From NCBI GenBank assembly GCA_021648265.1, contig JAKITD010000004.1:24350-88349 (forward strand): DNA of 64,000 nucleotides. Reading direction: 5' to 3'. The stretch is from Flavobacteriaceae bacterium. Lineage in GTDB: Bacteria > Bacteroidota > Bacteroidia > Flavobacteriales > Flavobacteriaceae. Below are positions 10,931-21,833 of this stretch, piece by piece (position 1 is the stretch's first letter; every line of letters starts with the position of its first letter). The translations under genes were made by a program, and so were the position numbers. A model generated the notes under the pieces. That model had not been told where the DNA came from, did not search any database, and saw only the letters and a program-made list of their open reading frames with translations.

Positions 10931-11281
10931 CTATTCTCTGTGTAGAAATTGTTTTTTTACGAGTAGTTCTGTTTCTGACTCTACTACATCTAAATTAGGC
11001 ACACAACAATCCACAGGGCAAACAGCAGCACATTGAGGTTCGTCATGAAACCCTTTACATTCCGTACACTTATCAGGAACTATATAGTACACATCATCGT
11101 CTATAGGTTCCTGATTTTTTGATGCGCTTACTTTTTTTCCGTTAGGGAGAATTACATCCCCTTTAAGTTCGGTACCTTCTTCAAAATTCCATTCTTCAGA
11201 GCATTCATAAATGGCATTATTAGGACATTCGGGTTCACAAGCACCACAATTTATACATTCGTCGGTGATAATAATTGCCAT
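10931..11281 (-). CDS. 4Fe-4S dicluster ferredoxin
   Basis: [16 protein letters not shown] and [22 protein letters not shown]; start at MAIIITDE. Confidence 0.92.
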   Translation of the reverse strand: MAIIITDECINCGACEPECPNNAIYECSEEWNFEEGTELKGDVILPNGKKVSASKNQEPIDDDVYYIVPDKCTECKGFHDEPQCAAVCPVDCCVPNLDVVESETELLVKKQFLHRE

Positions 11282-11345
11282 CGTATTTTCTTTTTTTAAC
11301 TTTGCTGCAAATTTAATTAGATAGAAAGCTAACACCAAACAAAAT

Positions 11346-12410
11346 ATGCAATTAGAAAAAAGAATTCAAGCCTTTGTAATGCTGGGAAAATTTATGAGTC
11401 AGTTTACTACTGAAACTTATTTAAAAAAAGAAAACATTCCTAACAACGATAATTATTTTGATGAAATGGTTTCTCTCATTCAATTATCTAAATCGTATAA
11501 TGGATGGTTTTCGGAAGATAATATACAGTTTGCATTTAGTAGTTGGGCAGAAGCCTTAACGGAAGAAAATTTAGGTAAATGGCTTTCAAATTATTCTATT
11601 GAAAATACAGCAAACAAAACAATAGCTTTGATTTTGGCTGGAAATATACCATTGGTAGGCTTTCACGATTTTCTTTCGGTATTAATTACTGGAAATAAAG
11701 TGTTGGCAAAACTATCTTCCAATGACAAGTTATTGCTTCCGTTTTTGTCAAAGTATTTAATTTCGGTAGCACCAGAATTTGAAAATAAAATAAAATTTAC
11801 AGAAGAAAAACTAGAAAATTTCGATGCCGTAATCGCCACAGGAAGTAACAATACCGCTCGTTATTTTGACTATTACTTCGGAAAATATCCTAATATCATT
11901 CGGAAGAACAGAAATTCCGTAGCCATTTTAACAGGAAAAGAAACTCAAGAACAACTCGAAAAACTTTCTGACGATATTTTTCGATATTTTGGCTTGGGAT
12001 GCCGAAATGTTTCCAAACTATACCTTCCAAAAGATTATAATTTTGATAATTTTTTCAATGGAATGTTCAAATGGAAAAAAGTAATAAACGATAACAAATA
12101 CATTAATAATTACGACTATAATAAGGCAGTGTATTTAATGAGTCAATTAAATCTTTTAGACAACGAGTTTTTATTGTTAAAAGAAGACCCGAATTTCTCA
12201 TCACCTGTTTCGGTAATATTCCACGAAACCTATGAAAACATTGATGATTTAAAAGAAATAATTAAGTCTGAAACGAACAATATTCAATGTGTAGTTTCAA
12301 TTATTGGAATAAAAAACGAAATTGCATTTGGAGAAACCCAAAACCCACAACTCTGGGATTATGCCGATGATGTTGATACACTTGATTTTTTGTTAAAACT
12401 AACTGAATAA
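11346..12410 (+). CDS. Acyl-CoA reductase (LuxC-like)
   Basis: [61 protein letters not shown]. Confidence 0.85.
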   Translation: MQLEKRIQAFVMLGKFMSQFTTETYLKKENIPNNDNYFDEMVSLIQLSKSYNGWFSEDNIQFAFSSWAEALTEENLGKWLSNYSIENTANKTIALILAGNIPLVGFHDFLSVLITGNKVLAKLSSNDKLLLPFLSKYLISVAPEFENKIKFTEEKLENFDAVIATGSNNTARYFDYYFGKYPNIIRKNRNSVAILTGKETQEQLEKLSDDIFRYFGLGCRNVSKLYLPKDYNFDNFFNGMFKWKKVINDNKYINNYDYNKAVYLMSQLNLLDNEFLLLKEDPNFSSPVSVIFHETYENIDDLKEIIKSETNNIQCVVSIIGIKNEIAFGETQNPQLWDYADDVDTLDFLLKLTE

Positions 12411-12476
12411 TTTATTGATAATTTAACTTTTAAAAACGATAGATTTTACATCTTTGTATCGCGACATAAATGAATT

Positions 12477-13544
12477 ATGAAAAAACACAATTTTAGTGCA
12501 GGACCTTGTATTTTACCACAATCGGTACTACAAAAAGCTTCAGAAGCAATACTTAATTTTAATAATTTAGATCTTTCATTAGTAGAGATTTCTCACCGAT
12601 CGAAAGACTTTGTTGACGTAATGGAAAATGCGAGAAGTTTGAGTTTAGAATTACTCGGGCTTCAAAATAAAGGATATAAAGCTTTGTTTTTGCAAGGTGG
12701 AGCTAGTTTAGAATTTTTAATGGTTGCCTATAATTTATTAGAAAAAAAGGCAGCGTATTTAAATACAGGAACTTGGGCAAACAAAGCAATTAAAGAAGCT
12801 AAACTATTTGGAGAATTAATTGAAGTAGCGTCATCTAAAGACTATAACTTCAACTATATACCAAAAAATTATTCTATCCCTTCAGATGTAGATTATTTTC
12901 ACTGTACAAGTAATAATACTATTTTCGGAACACAAATAAATCACTTCCTAAAAACAGATGTAGTGAAGGTTTGTGATATGAGTAGTGACATTTTTTCGAG
13001 ACAAATGGACTTCTCTCAATTCGATTTAATTTATGCTGGAGCTCAAAAAAATATGGGTCCTGCAGGAACTACTTTAGTAATTGTAAAAGAAGAAATTTTA
13101 GGAAAAGTTTCTAGAACTATCCCTTCCATGTTAGATTATCGAGTACATATTGGCAAAGACAGTATGTTTAACACTCCTGCTGTTTTTCCAGTTTACGTTT
13201 CAATGTTGACACTGGAATGGCTAAAGGGTTTGGGAGGAATTTCAGCAATTGAAAAAATTAACAATCAAAAAGCAACTTTATTATATTCAGAAATTGACAG
13301 AAACCCATTATTTAAAGGTTTTGTAACAGATAAAGAAGATCGTTCAAAAATGAATGCTACTTTTAATTTAACCAACGATTCATTCAGTGAAACATTTAAT
13401 AATCTTTGGAAAGAAGCAGGAATTAATGGTTTAAAAGGTCATAGAAGCGTTGGAGGTTATCGAGCTTCTATGTATAACGCCTTACCTTTAGAAAGTGTTC
13501 AAGTATTGGTGGATGTAATGAAGGAATTAGAACGTAAAGCATAA
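12477..13544 (+). CDS. serC: 3-phosphoserine aminotransferase
   Basis: KKHNFSAGPCILPQSV, SHRSKDF, GGASLEF, YAGAQKNMGPAG, GGYRASMYNA. Confidence 0.95.
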   Translation: MKKHNFSAGPCILPQSVLQKASEAILNFNNLDLSLVEISHRSKDFVDVMENARSLSLELLGLQNKGYKALFLQGGASLEFLMVAYNLLEKKAAYLNTGTWANKAIKEAKLFGELIEVASSKDYNFNYIPKNYSIPSDVDYFHCTSNNTIFGTQINHFLKTDVVKVCDMSSDIFSRQMDFSQFDLIYAGAQKNMGPAGTTLVIVKEEILGKVSRTIPSMLDYRVHIGKDSMFNTPAVFPVYVSMLTLEWLKGLGGISAIEKINNQKATLLYSEIDRNPLFKGFVTDKEDRSKMNATFNLTNDSFSETFNNLWKEAGINGLKGHRSVGGYRASMYNALPLESVQVLVDVMKELERKA

Positions 13545-13552
13545 AATAAAAA

Positions 13553-13597
13553 CCTTAGCGAACTTTGTGTAAAACCTTTGTGAGCTTTGTGGTTAAA
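13553..13597. repeat. Dispersed repeat CCTTAGCGAACTTTGTGTAAAACCTTTGTGAGCTTTGTGGTTAAA
   Basis: Three CTTTGTG units in an intergenic spacer. Confidence 0.55.
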
Positions 13598-13621
13598 AAT
13601 ATAAAGTTTAATTAAAAGATA

Positions 13622-13635
13622 CCCGCTTTCGCGGG
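13622..13635. repeat. Palindrome CCCGCTTTCGCGGG next to the serA start
   Basis: 5-bp GC-rich stem, 6 bp before the ATG. Confidence 0.5.
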
Positions 13636-13641
13636 CATATT

Positions 13642-14595
13642 ATGAAAGTATTAGCAAACGACGGAATATCACAAACAGGAATAGACAAATTAGAAGCTGC
13701 TGGTTTTGAAGTATCTACAACAACCGTAGCACAAGAGCAATTAATAAATCATATCAACGAAAACGACATTACCGTTCTCTTGGTACGAAGTGCTACCAAA
13801 GTCCGTAAGGATTTAATTGACGCTTGTCCTTCGATAAAAATCATAGGTCGTGGTGGCGTTGGAATGGATAATATAGACGTTGATTATGCAAGAAATAAAG
13901 GGTTAAGTGTAATCAACACACCTGCTGCTTCATCAGCTTCGGTAGCCGAATTGGTATTTGCACATTTATTTGGCGGTGTTCGATTTTTATACGATTCTAA
14001 CCGTAATATGCCATTGGATGGTGACTCTAGATTTAAAGAATTAAAGAAGAATTATGGTGGTGGAAGAGAACTTCGTGGAAAAACATTGGGAATTATTGGT
14101 TTAGGGCGAATTGGTCAAGAAGTAGCAAAAATTGGTTTAGGCTGCGGAATGAAAGTTATTGCCAGTGATTTATTTATAGAAAAAGCTACTATTGAAGTGA
14201 AATTCTTTGATGGTCAATCTGTAAATTTCGAAATCGCATCACAACCTTTTGAAGATGTTTTAAAGGAAAGTGACTTTATAAGTGTTCACGTTCCTGCACA
14301 AAAAAATTATGTTTTTAGTAAGAAACAATTTAATTTAATGAAAGATGGTGCTGCCATTGTAAATGCTGCTCGTGGTGGCGTTATAGATGAAGTAGCTTTA
14401 ATTGAAGCAATAGAAAGTAATAAATTATCCTTTGCTGCAATCGATACTTTTGAAAACGAACCGACACCTGCAATCAAGGTTTTGATGAATGGTAAACTAT
14501 CATTAACTCCGCACATTGGAGCTGCAACTAATGAAGCACAAGATAGAATCGGTACTGAATTAGCAGAACAAATAAAAAGTATATTATTAAGTTAA
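13642..14595 (+). CDS. serA: D-3-phosphoglycerate dehydrogenase
   Basis: GRGGVGMDNIDV, LGIIGLGRIGQEVAKIGLGCGM, NAARGGVIDE, LTPHIGAAT. Confidence 0.93.
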   Translation: MKVLANDGISQTGIDKLEAAGFEVSTTTVAQEQLINHINENDITVLLVRSATKVRKDLIDACPSIKIIGRGGVGMDNIDVDYARNKGLSVINTPAASSASVAELVFAHLFGGVRFLYDSNRNMPLDGDSRFKELKKNYGGGRELRGKTLGIIGLGRIGQEVAKIGLGCGMKVIASDLFIEKATIEVKFFDGQSVNFEIASQPFEDVLKESDFISVHVPAQKNYVFSKKQFNLMKDGAAIVNAARGGVIDEVALIEAIESNKLSFAAIDTFENEPTPAIKVLMNGKLSLTPHIGAATNEAQDRIGTELAEQIKSILLS

Positions 14596-14637
14596 TTTTA
14601 GTATATTTAGGCATTCAATAATTAAAAAAAACAAGAA

Positions 14638-15267
14638 ATGACAGGAATATTAGATTTATTAAATAGTGATTTAGGAAAACAAATAATTAGTGGTGTTAGT
14701 AGCGACAGCAATCAATCTGAAAGTAAAACTGCAGATATAATGTCAATGGCATTGCCTTTATTAATGGGAGCAATGAAAAAAAATGCCACTACGCCAGAAG
14801 GTGCAGAAGGTTTAATGAACGCTTTAAACACAAAACACGACGGAAGTATTCTAGATAATTTAGGAAGTCTTTTTGAAGGCGGTGTAGATGCGAATGTAAA
14901 ACAAGATGGCGCAGGAATATTAAAGAATATCTTAGGAAATTCAGAAAATAATGTCACTAATGCAATTTCTCAAAAATCGGGAATAGATACTAGTACAGTA
15001 ATGAATATTTTAAAAGTAGCTGCTCCTTTAGTATTGGGTTATTTAGGAAAGCAAAAAAAACAGCAACAAGTACAATCTTCTTCTGGAATTGAAGGACTAC
15101 TAGGAGGAATTCTAGGAGGCGATAACAAGCAACAAAGTATGATCGAATCTTTATTAGACGGCAATAACGATGGTAGTGTTATCGATGATATAGCCGGAAT
15201 GGTATTGGGAGGAAGTAAAGGAAAGAACGGCGGCTTAGGAAGTTTACTAGGCGGATTTTTAAAGTAA
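14638..15267 (+). CDS. DUF937-type protein
   Basis: Repeated SLLGG / GGILGGD glycine-rich helices. Confidence 0.75.
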   Translation: MTGILDLLNSDLGKQIISGVSSDSNQSESKTADIMSMALPLLMGAMKKNATTPEGAEGLMNALNTKHDGSILDNLGSLFEGGVDANVKQDGAGILKNILGNSENNVTNAISQKSGIDTSTVMNILKVAAPLVLGYLGKQKKQQQVQSSSGIEGLLGGILGGDNKQQSMIESLLDGNNDGSVIDDIAGMVLGGSKGKNGGLGSLLGGFLK

Positions 15268-15292
15268 AATAGATTTAATTAAATTTATATAC

Positions 15293-15323
15293 AAACCATC
15301 TATTCATTAGATGGTTTTTTTTT
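15293..15323 (+). terminator. Rho-independent terminator
   Basis: AACCATCTA..TAGATGGTT plus T-run. Confidence 0.85.
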
Positions 15324-15388
15324 GTTAAAGAATGAAAAAATTGATTATAACCATTCAATTATTTATTAATTTTGTGAAAAATATTTAT

Positions 15389-15796
15389 ATGAAATACTTT
15401 ATTCTAGTATCATTAGTAACAACGTTTATTCTTAGCTGTAACACAAACAAAATCAGCATAGAAAGAAATAATACTACTAAAATTAGTACCGTTAAAAACG
15501 ATACTATTCGTATTGCAAATGATAAATTGGAATATGAAATTTTTATTTATGAACAAGGGTTTGAGGCTTGGCTTCCACAACAACCAACAATGGGATATTA
15601 TAGTATTAATTTTTTAGAAAGAAAAAATAGATTGTTAGTGCAATCATATAATAATAAGGTATTTAATGATACAACAAGGCAATTATACGAGCAGGAAATT
15701 AATTATGATCCTAACTTACATTATGGCTTAGAAGTAAATTATTTGCTTTTTAACTACTTTAAATATTTTCAACAAAAATATAAGCAGAAGTTATGA
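15389..15796 (+). CDS. Small lipoprotein (DUF6146-like)
   Basis: Lipobox TFILSCNTN; YDPNLHYGLEVNYLLFNYFKYFQQKY. Confidence 0.65.
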   Translation: MKYFILVSLVTTFILSCNTNKISIERNNTTKISTVKNDTIRIANDKLEYEIFIYEQGFEAWLPQQPTMGYYSINFLERKNRLLVQSYNNKVFNDTTRQLYEQEINYDPNLHYGLEVNYLLFNYFKYFQQKYKQKL

Positions 15797-16095
15797 TGGA
15801 AAGGCTTAAAAAACGCTGGGGCATTAACTCGAACTGGCAAGTTATCATCATTTTAATTGTTTTTACTGTCACAGGTAGTACTTCCGTTTACATTGCAAAA
15901 CCTGTTATTGAGTTTCTTGGAATCACCAAAGATCTTGGTGGTTTTATCTATTGGTTATTACGAATTTTGGTTATTTTTCCTCTTTATCAAATCCTTTTAA
16001 TAAGTTATGGTTGGCTGTTTGGGCAATTTAATTTCTTTTGGAAATTTGTTAAGAAATTTTTAAGCAGAATGGGATTGGGCTTTTTATATAAATAA
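15793..16095 (+). CDS. Small membrane protein (DUF6787-like)
   Basis: Overlaps the upstream stop; RWGINSNWQ and three TM-like segments. Confidence 0.65.
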   Translation: MMERLKKRWGINSNWQVIIILIVFTVTGSTSVYIAKPVIEFLGITKDLGGFIYWLLRILVIFPLYQILLISYGWLFGQFNFFWKFVKKFLSRMGLGFLYK

Positions 16096-16105
16096 TTTCA
16101 ATCCA

Positions 16106-18313
16106 ATGAAAAAACAATTTATTTTGGTTTTCTTACTTTCAGTAAGTGTCTCTCTTTTTTCTCAAAATTCTTTAAAAGGAATTATAACAAATCATAACAA
16201 TCCTATACAAGCAGATATTTATATTTCAAAGTTAGAAAAAGGTGCTATTACAGATTTTGACGGGTATTATAAATTTTTAAATATTCCCGATGGTACTTTT
16301 ACAATTGTCTATTCTTCATTAGGGTTTACATCGGTTTCAAAAACAATTACGTTTATAAATAACGAAAAAGTAGTAATTGATATTGAAATGAAGGAAACTG
16401 CTGTTGAAATGGAAGAAATCATTATCTCTACTCCTTTTCATAAATTACAAAGAGAAAATGTGATGAAAGTAGAGCGAATATCTGCCCAAGACATTACCAA
16501 CTCTGGTGCATTAACTTTAGCTGAAGGAATTACAGAAATCCCTGGAGTTTCCACCATAAGTACAGGTGCAGGCATAGGAAAACCAGTAATTAGAGGTCTT
16601 AGTTCTAACAGAGTTTTAACCTATACACAAGGAGTTCGGTTAGAAAACCAACAATTTGGAGGCGAACATGGATTGGGAATTAATGCAGAAGGTATTTCGA
16701 GTATTGAAGTCATTAAAGGTCCCGCGTCCCTCCTTTACGGAAGCGATGCCCTTGGTGGGGTTTTATACTTAAATCCAGAAAAATTTGCTCCCGAAAATAA
16801 AACTCAAGGTTCTATAAAAAGTAATTATACAACCAATACTCTAGGGTCTTCAACTTCTTTAGCGGTAAAAAATTCACAGGAGAAATTTAAATTTATTGTT
16901 AGAGGAACCTATGCAACTAACAGCGATTATAAAACGGGAAATAACGAACGAGTTACGCTAAGTAGGTTTAACGAAAGTGATTTTAAAACAGGTTTTCGTT
17001 TTCAAACTAAAAAATTTAAATCAACTGTACGTTATAATTACAATCAATCTAAAATTGGGATTCCAGAAGAAATCGGCACACAAACCACTTCAAAAAAAAT
17101 GGAACTTCCTTATCAGAAAATTGATAATCATATTTTATCATTTAATAATAAAATATTCCTAACCAACTCTAGTTTAGATATTACTTTAAGTTATTTATTT
17201 AATGATAGAAATGAATTTGAAGACGATTTATTTACTCCAGCCTTGCGATTACGGTTAAATACTTTTGGTTATAATGTAAAATACAATCTTCCAGAATTTA
17301 AAGATTTTGAAACTATTGTTGGTGTGCAGGGAATTTATCAAACCAATACAAATTTAGGCGAAGAATTGTTGATCCCGAATGCAACTAAAAACGATTTTGG
17401 AGTTATGACAACTACCCATTATCATATTGGCGATGTTGGGCTACAAGGAGGTGTCCGATTTGATACCAGAACTATTACAACTGAAAAAGCAGGAACCTTT
17501 GGTGGGCAAGATTACATTGCTCCAATCGATAAGAATTTTTCAAGTTTTAATGCTGCTATTGGAGCAAAATTTAATGTTTTAAAATATATTTTAACTCGTA
17601 TAAATTTTGCATCAGGTTTTAGAGCTCCTAATTTAGCAGAACTTGCTTCAAACGGTATTCATGAAGGAACCAATAGATATGAAATAGGAAATACAAACTT
17701 AAATAATGAACAAAATTTTCAAGCCGATGTAGCGTTGGAATTTAATAATGACCATATTGAAATTTTCGCAAATGGTTTTTACAATCATATTAACGATTAT
17801 ATTTTTATTGAACCAACAAACGAAATTATTGAAAACAAACAAGTATATCGTTATTCACAAAACAATGCTTATTTATACGGTGGCGAATTTGGTTTTCACT
17901 TTCATCCACATCCTTTAGATTGGCTTCATGTTAATAGTAGTTTTGAAACGGTAACTGGAAAATTAACTAATCTAGATTACCTACCCTTGCAACCAGCAAA
18001 TTCATTAAGTAATACAGTTAAAATAGATTTCAATGATTTCGGATTTCTGAAAAAATCATTCTTTTCAACAACTTATAAAAACACTTTTAATCAAAATAAT
18101 ATAAGCGAATTTGAAACATTAACTCAAGGTTACAACATTTTGAACATGGCTATCGGAACACAAATAACTTTGGCAAATTTTAAAGCGATTATTGGTATTC
18201 AAGCTACCAACTTAACTGACGAGGTATATATTTCTCATCTTTCAAGATTAAAAGTAAATGGAATTGAAAATATTGGTAGATCTATTAATTTTAGTCTTTT
18301 ACTTCAACTGTAA
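16106..18313 (+). CDS. TonB-dependent receptor with carboxypeptidase-like N-domain
   Basis: Plug motifs PVIRGLSSNRVL, IEVIKGPASLLYGSDALGGV; beta-rich C-terminus. Confidence 0.94.
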   Translation: MKKQFILVFLLSVSVSLFSQNSLKGIITNHNNPIQADIYISKLEKGAITDFDGYYKFLNIPDGTFTIVYSSLGFTSVSKTITFINNEKVVIDIEMKETAVEMEEIIISTPFHKLQRENVMKVERISAQDITNSGALTLAEGITEIPGVSTISTGAGIGKPVIRGLSSNRVLTYTQGVRLENQQFGGEHGLGINAEGISSIEVIKGPASLLYGSDALGGVLYLNPEKFAPENKTQGSIKSNYTTNTLGSSTSLAVKNSQEKFKFIVRGTYATNSDYKTGNNERVTLSRFNESDFKTGFRFQTKKFKSTVRYNYNQSKIGIPEEIGTQTTSKKMELPYQKIDNHILSFNNKIFLTNSSLDITLSYLFNDRNEFEDDLFTPALRLRLNTFGYNVKYNLPEFKDFETIVGVQGIYQTNTNLGEELLIPNATKNDFGVMTTTHYHIGDVGLQGGVRFDTRTITTEKAGTFGGQDYIAPIDKNFSSFNAAIGAKFNVLKYILTRINFASGFRAPNLAELASNGIHEGTNRYEIGNTNLNNEQNFQADVALEFNNDHIEIFANGFYNHINDYIFIEPTNEIIENKQVYRYSQNNAYLYGGEFGFHFHPHPLDWLHVNSSFETVTGKLTNLDYLPLQPANSLSNTVKIDFNDFGFLKKSFFSTTYKNTFNQNNISEFETLTQGYNILNMAIGTQITLANFKAIIGIQATNLTDEVYISHLSRLKVNGIENIGRSINFSLLLQL

Positions 18314-18593
18314 TAGGTTGCATTTTAGGCTGTTTTCCCCAAACAAAAGTATATAACCACATTAATGTAAATGTTGGTATAAAATCTAAGCCTGGAATTA
18401 ACTCTTCAAGAAACACAATCACCGAAGCAATTTTACCTTTTTTACCAGGGTACATTTCGGTCATTTTTTTAGCAGCATAAGGAGCCCAAAGTAAATCGAT
18501 AATAGTTCCAGCAACAGGAATTAACATCGTTGCCATGCCTATTGCATCTAATAAAATTCCTTTTTTTAATAATTTATTTTTTTGTGTATTCAT
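18291..18593 (-). CDS. Small membrane protein
   Basis: Hydrophobic ORF; 3' end overlaps the TonB receptor 3' end. Confidence 0.65.
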   Translation of the reverse strand: MNTQKNKLLKKGILLDAIGMATMLIPVAGTIIDLLWAPYAAKKMTEMYPGKKGKIASVIVFLEELIPGLDFIPTFTLMWLYTFVWGKQPKMQPITVEVKD

Positions 18594-18682
18594 TTTATAT
18601 CTTTGTCAATAATAACGCAAGAATCCTGCCATAAATTATGAAATATTATTAGTCCAATTTAATGTCGCTAGTTTGGAAATTA

Positions 18683-19210
18683 TTATTTTAATTTATCTGA
18701 AAACATTTTTTTCAATTTAGCAATTTTAGGCGTAATTGTAAAGTCACAATATTGTTGCTCTGAATTTTGATTGTAATAATTATGATGGTCTTCACCCGCA
18801 TCATAAAATACTTCAAAAGGAGTAATTTCTGTTACTATTGGGTTTTCAAAAAATTGCTGCTTTGTTAATGCTTTAATAAATACTTCTGCTTGTTGTTTTT
18901 GTTCTTCTGAAGTATAAAATATTCCGCTTCTGTATTGTGTACCAACATCTGCTCCTTGACGATTAAGTGTCGTTGGATCATGTGTTGCAAAAAACACTTC
19001 TAATAACGTTGTAAAAGAAACTTCAGCTTCATTATAAATAATTTCAATTCCCTCCGCATGTCCCGTTCCTCCAGTACAAACTTCTCTATAAGCAGGATTT
19101 TTTATTGTACCTCCAGTATAACCAGACTTGATAGACTCCACTCCTTTTAGGCGTTGAAATATTGCCTCAGAACACCAAAAACAACCACCTGCTAATATGG
19201 CTTTTTTCAT
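18683..19210 (-). CDS. msrA: Peptide methionine sulfoxide reductase A
   Basis: ILAGGCFWCSEAIFQRLKGV, GYTGG, CTGGTGHAE, YRSGIFY, EDHHNYY. Confidence 0.96.
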   Translation of the reverse strand: MKKAILAGGCFWCSEAIFQRLKGVESIKSGYTGGTIKNPAYREVCTGGTGHAEGIEIIYNEAEVSFTTLLEVFFATHDPTTLNRQGADVGTQYRSGIFYTSEEQKQQAEVFIKALTKQQFFENPIVTEITPFEVFYDAGEDHHNYYNQNSEQQYCDFTITPKIAKLKKMFSDKLK

Positions 19211-19354
19211 TAAATCATTTTTATTTTAAACAAATCTACAATTAATAAACGTAGTTAAAAATTGAACTTTCTTTTTAACTTTTTGTTAGTACAAGTAGTT
19301 GATTTAGTGTGGTAATTTTGTTATTCACCAATCATTTTTATCAAAAAAACAGTA

Positions 19355-21778
19355 ATGCTCAAACATATTGTATCTTTTTTTATTTTATTAAGTTGTTTTT
19401 CAGCTTTTTCTCAAGATAAAAAAACAATAGAAGCTACCAGAATAGAAATTCCACCAAAAATTGATGGTATTATAGACGATGAAATTTGGAAATCATTACC
19501 AGTAGCTAATAATTTTAATATGTGGCAACCTGGAAATGAAGGAACCATCCCTCCAGAGTATCAAACCGAAGTAAAAATTGCATACGATAATACGGCTGTG
19601 TATTTTGCAGTAGCTATGCTTGACCCTAATCCCGATGAAATTTTAAATCAACTGAGTCAAAGAGACGAAGTTTTTGTACAAGCAGATTTATTTTACATTG
19701 CATTAAACACATACAACGACGGTATTAACGAAACTCGTTTTTATATTACAAGTGCTGGTGCAATAGGCGATTCTCGAACTTCTCAAAATGGAGAAGATTT
19801 TAATTACGATGTAGTTTTTAGTGCAAAAATGTCAAAAGATAATAAAGGTTGGTATGCCGAGTTTAAAATACCCTACAATGCCTTGCGTTTTCCTGAAGTA
19901 GAAACTCAAGATTGGAGCGTTAATTTTTACCGTCAATTAAAAACAAAAAACGAAACTCATACTTGGAATTTTATTGATAATAAAGTGGGGAATTCTAAAC
20001 TCTACAACGGATTAATTTCTGGAGTTAAAAATATCGAAGCTCCAATTAGACTTACCTTCTACCCTTTTATTCAAGGGGTTGTTAGTACTTTTGATGGTAA
20101 TACTGAATTTAATTTTACCGGCGGAATGGATTTAAAATATGGATTGACCGACAGCTTTACTTTGGATGCTACATTAATTCCAGATTTTGGTCAAGCAGCC
20201 TTTGATAATGTGGTATTAAATCTAGGACCTTTTGAACAAACCTTCGATGAAAACAGAGCCTTTTTTACCGAAGGAGTTGAACTTTTTAACAAAGGACGAA
20301 TTTTCTTTTCTAGACGAATTGGCGGTCCTCCATCGGGAAGTATTGGAGAGTTGGAAGATACTGAAGAAATCACAGAATATCCTTCAAGTGTAAATATTGT
20401 AAACGCCATTAAGGTTTCAGGAAGGACTAAAAAAGGATTGGGTGTGGGGATTTTAAATGCGATTACCGAAAAAACCTATGCAAAAGTAACTGATATAGAA
20501 ACGGGGGAACACCGAAAAGTTTTACTAGAATCTTTAACCAATTATAATGTTTTTGTTTTAGACCAACAGTTTAATGGAAACTCGTCTGTATCGCTTGTAA
20601 ATACAAATGTTATAAGAAATGGAAGCGAGTTTAAAGACGCCAATGTTACCGCTGGAGTATTTGATATTTCCAACAAAAAAAATAGCTACAGAACTTCTGG
20701 TCGTGCAATTTTTAGCAATGTAAATTATGGAGACGGTTTTAAATCTGGTTTTCGTTCTGAAATAAATATTGCAAAAACTGAAGGGAATTTTCGTTACAGG
20801 ATTGGACACGATTTTGCAAATACAACACTAGATATTAATGATTTAGGCTTAAATTTTAGAAATAATTTTAATAATTTTGGTGGAGGTGTATCTTATGAAA
20901 TATTTGAGCCTACCAAAAAGTTTAATAAATATAGAATTAATTTATCTGCTAGACACAGAAGACTTTACAAACCCAGCATACAAACTGAAAACTCTATAAG
21001 TTTAAATATGTTTTTTTTTACAATTGAAAGGTTTGCATTTGGAGGAAGAACAAATTTCAGGTCTAAAAAAGAAGATTATTTTGAACCACGAGTAGATGGT
21101 AGGTTTGTAACTTTTGCTCCAAACTATGGAATTAACGGATGGATTTCTTCCGATTTTCGAAAAAAGTTTGCTTTGGATGCTGGATTGGGTTATCGGACTT
21201 ACATCGGTGATCCTCAGCAAAATTTTAATTTTAATTTTGAGCCACGTTATCGTTTTTCAGATAATTTTTTAATGGTTTGGCGAACTAACTATTTTGTTTC
21301 CAATCATAATAACGGTTTTATAGATTACGACGGTACCGACATCTTTTTCGGACAGCGAAATATTGCCAATCTTGAGAATTCCTTGACAGCAAGTTATAAT
21401 TTTGACCCCTATAAAGCCATCGATTTGCGTTTTAGAAATTTCTGGGGAACCGCAGATTATAGTAATAATTTATTTTACACCCTAAACGAAAATGGTTCGT
21501 TAACACCTGCCAATTATGACATATCGAAAAATAACCCAAATAGAAATTTTAATATTTGGAACATCGATTTAAGTTTTAGATGGCGATTTGCACCCGGAAG
21601 TGAAGCTACCTTATTATATAGAAATCAGATTTTTAATCAAGATAATCTTTCCTCGATTAACTATGGTGAAAGTTTGCAAAATTTATTCGATCAACCTGAA
21701 CAACATACGGTTTCGTTACGGGTAACTTATTTTATAGATTATAATAATATTACAAATTTACTAAAAAAGAATTCGTGA
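19355..21778 (+). CDS. DUF5916 / CBM9-like outer-membrane protein
   Basis: Signal peptide; IPPKIDGIIDDEIWKS; TLIPDFGQ..FDENRAFFTEG. Confidence 0.88.
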   Translation: MLKHIVSFFILLSCFSAFSQDKKTIEATRIEIPPKIDGIIDDEIWKSLPVANNFNMWQPGNEGTIPPEYQTEVKIAYDNTAVYFAVAMLDPNPDEILNQLSQRDEVFVQADLFYIALNTYNDGINETRFYITSAGAIGDSRTSQNGEDFNYDVVFSAKMSKDNKGWYAEFKIPYNALRFPEVETQDWSVNFYRQLKTKNETHTWNFIDNKVGNSKLYNGLISGVKNIEAPIRLTFYPFIQGVVSTFDGNTEFNFTGGMDLKYGLTDSFTLDATLIPDFGQAAFDNVVLNLGPFEQTFDENRAFFTEGVELFNKGRIFFSRRIGGPPSGSIGELEDTEEITEYPSSVNIVNAIKVSGRTKKGLGVGILNAITEKTYAKVTDIETGEHRKVLLESLTNYNVFVLDQQFNGNSSVSLVNTNVIRNGSEFKDANVTAGVFDISNKKNSYRTSGRAIFSNVNYGDGFKSGFRSEINIAKTEGNFRYRIGHDFANTTLDINDLGLNFRNNFNNFGGGVSYEIFEPTKKFNKYRINLSARHRRLYKPSIQTENSISLNMFFFTIERFAFGGRTNFRSKKEDYFEPRVDGRFVTFAPNYGINGWISSDFRKKFALDAGLGYRTYIGDPQQNFNFNFEPRYRFSDNFLMVWRTNYFVSNHNNGFIDYDGTDIFFGQRNIANLENSLTASYNFDPYKAIDLRFRNFWGTADYSNNLFYTLNENGSLTPANYDISKNNPNRNFNIWNIDLSFRWRFAPGSEATLLYRNQIFNQDNLSSINYGESLQNLFDQPEQHTVSLRVTYFIDYNNITNLLKKNS

Positions 21779-21833
21779 TAATTAAATTGCCAAATCAATC
21801 CTAAAATACTACTTTCACGCTATAATTATATGT

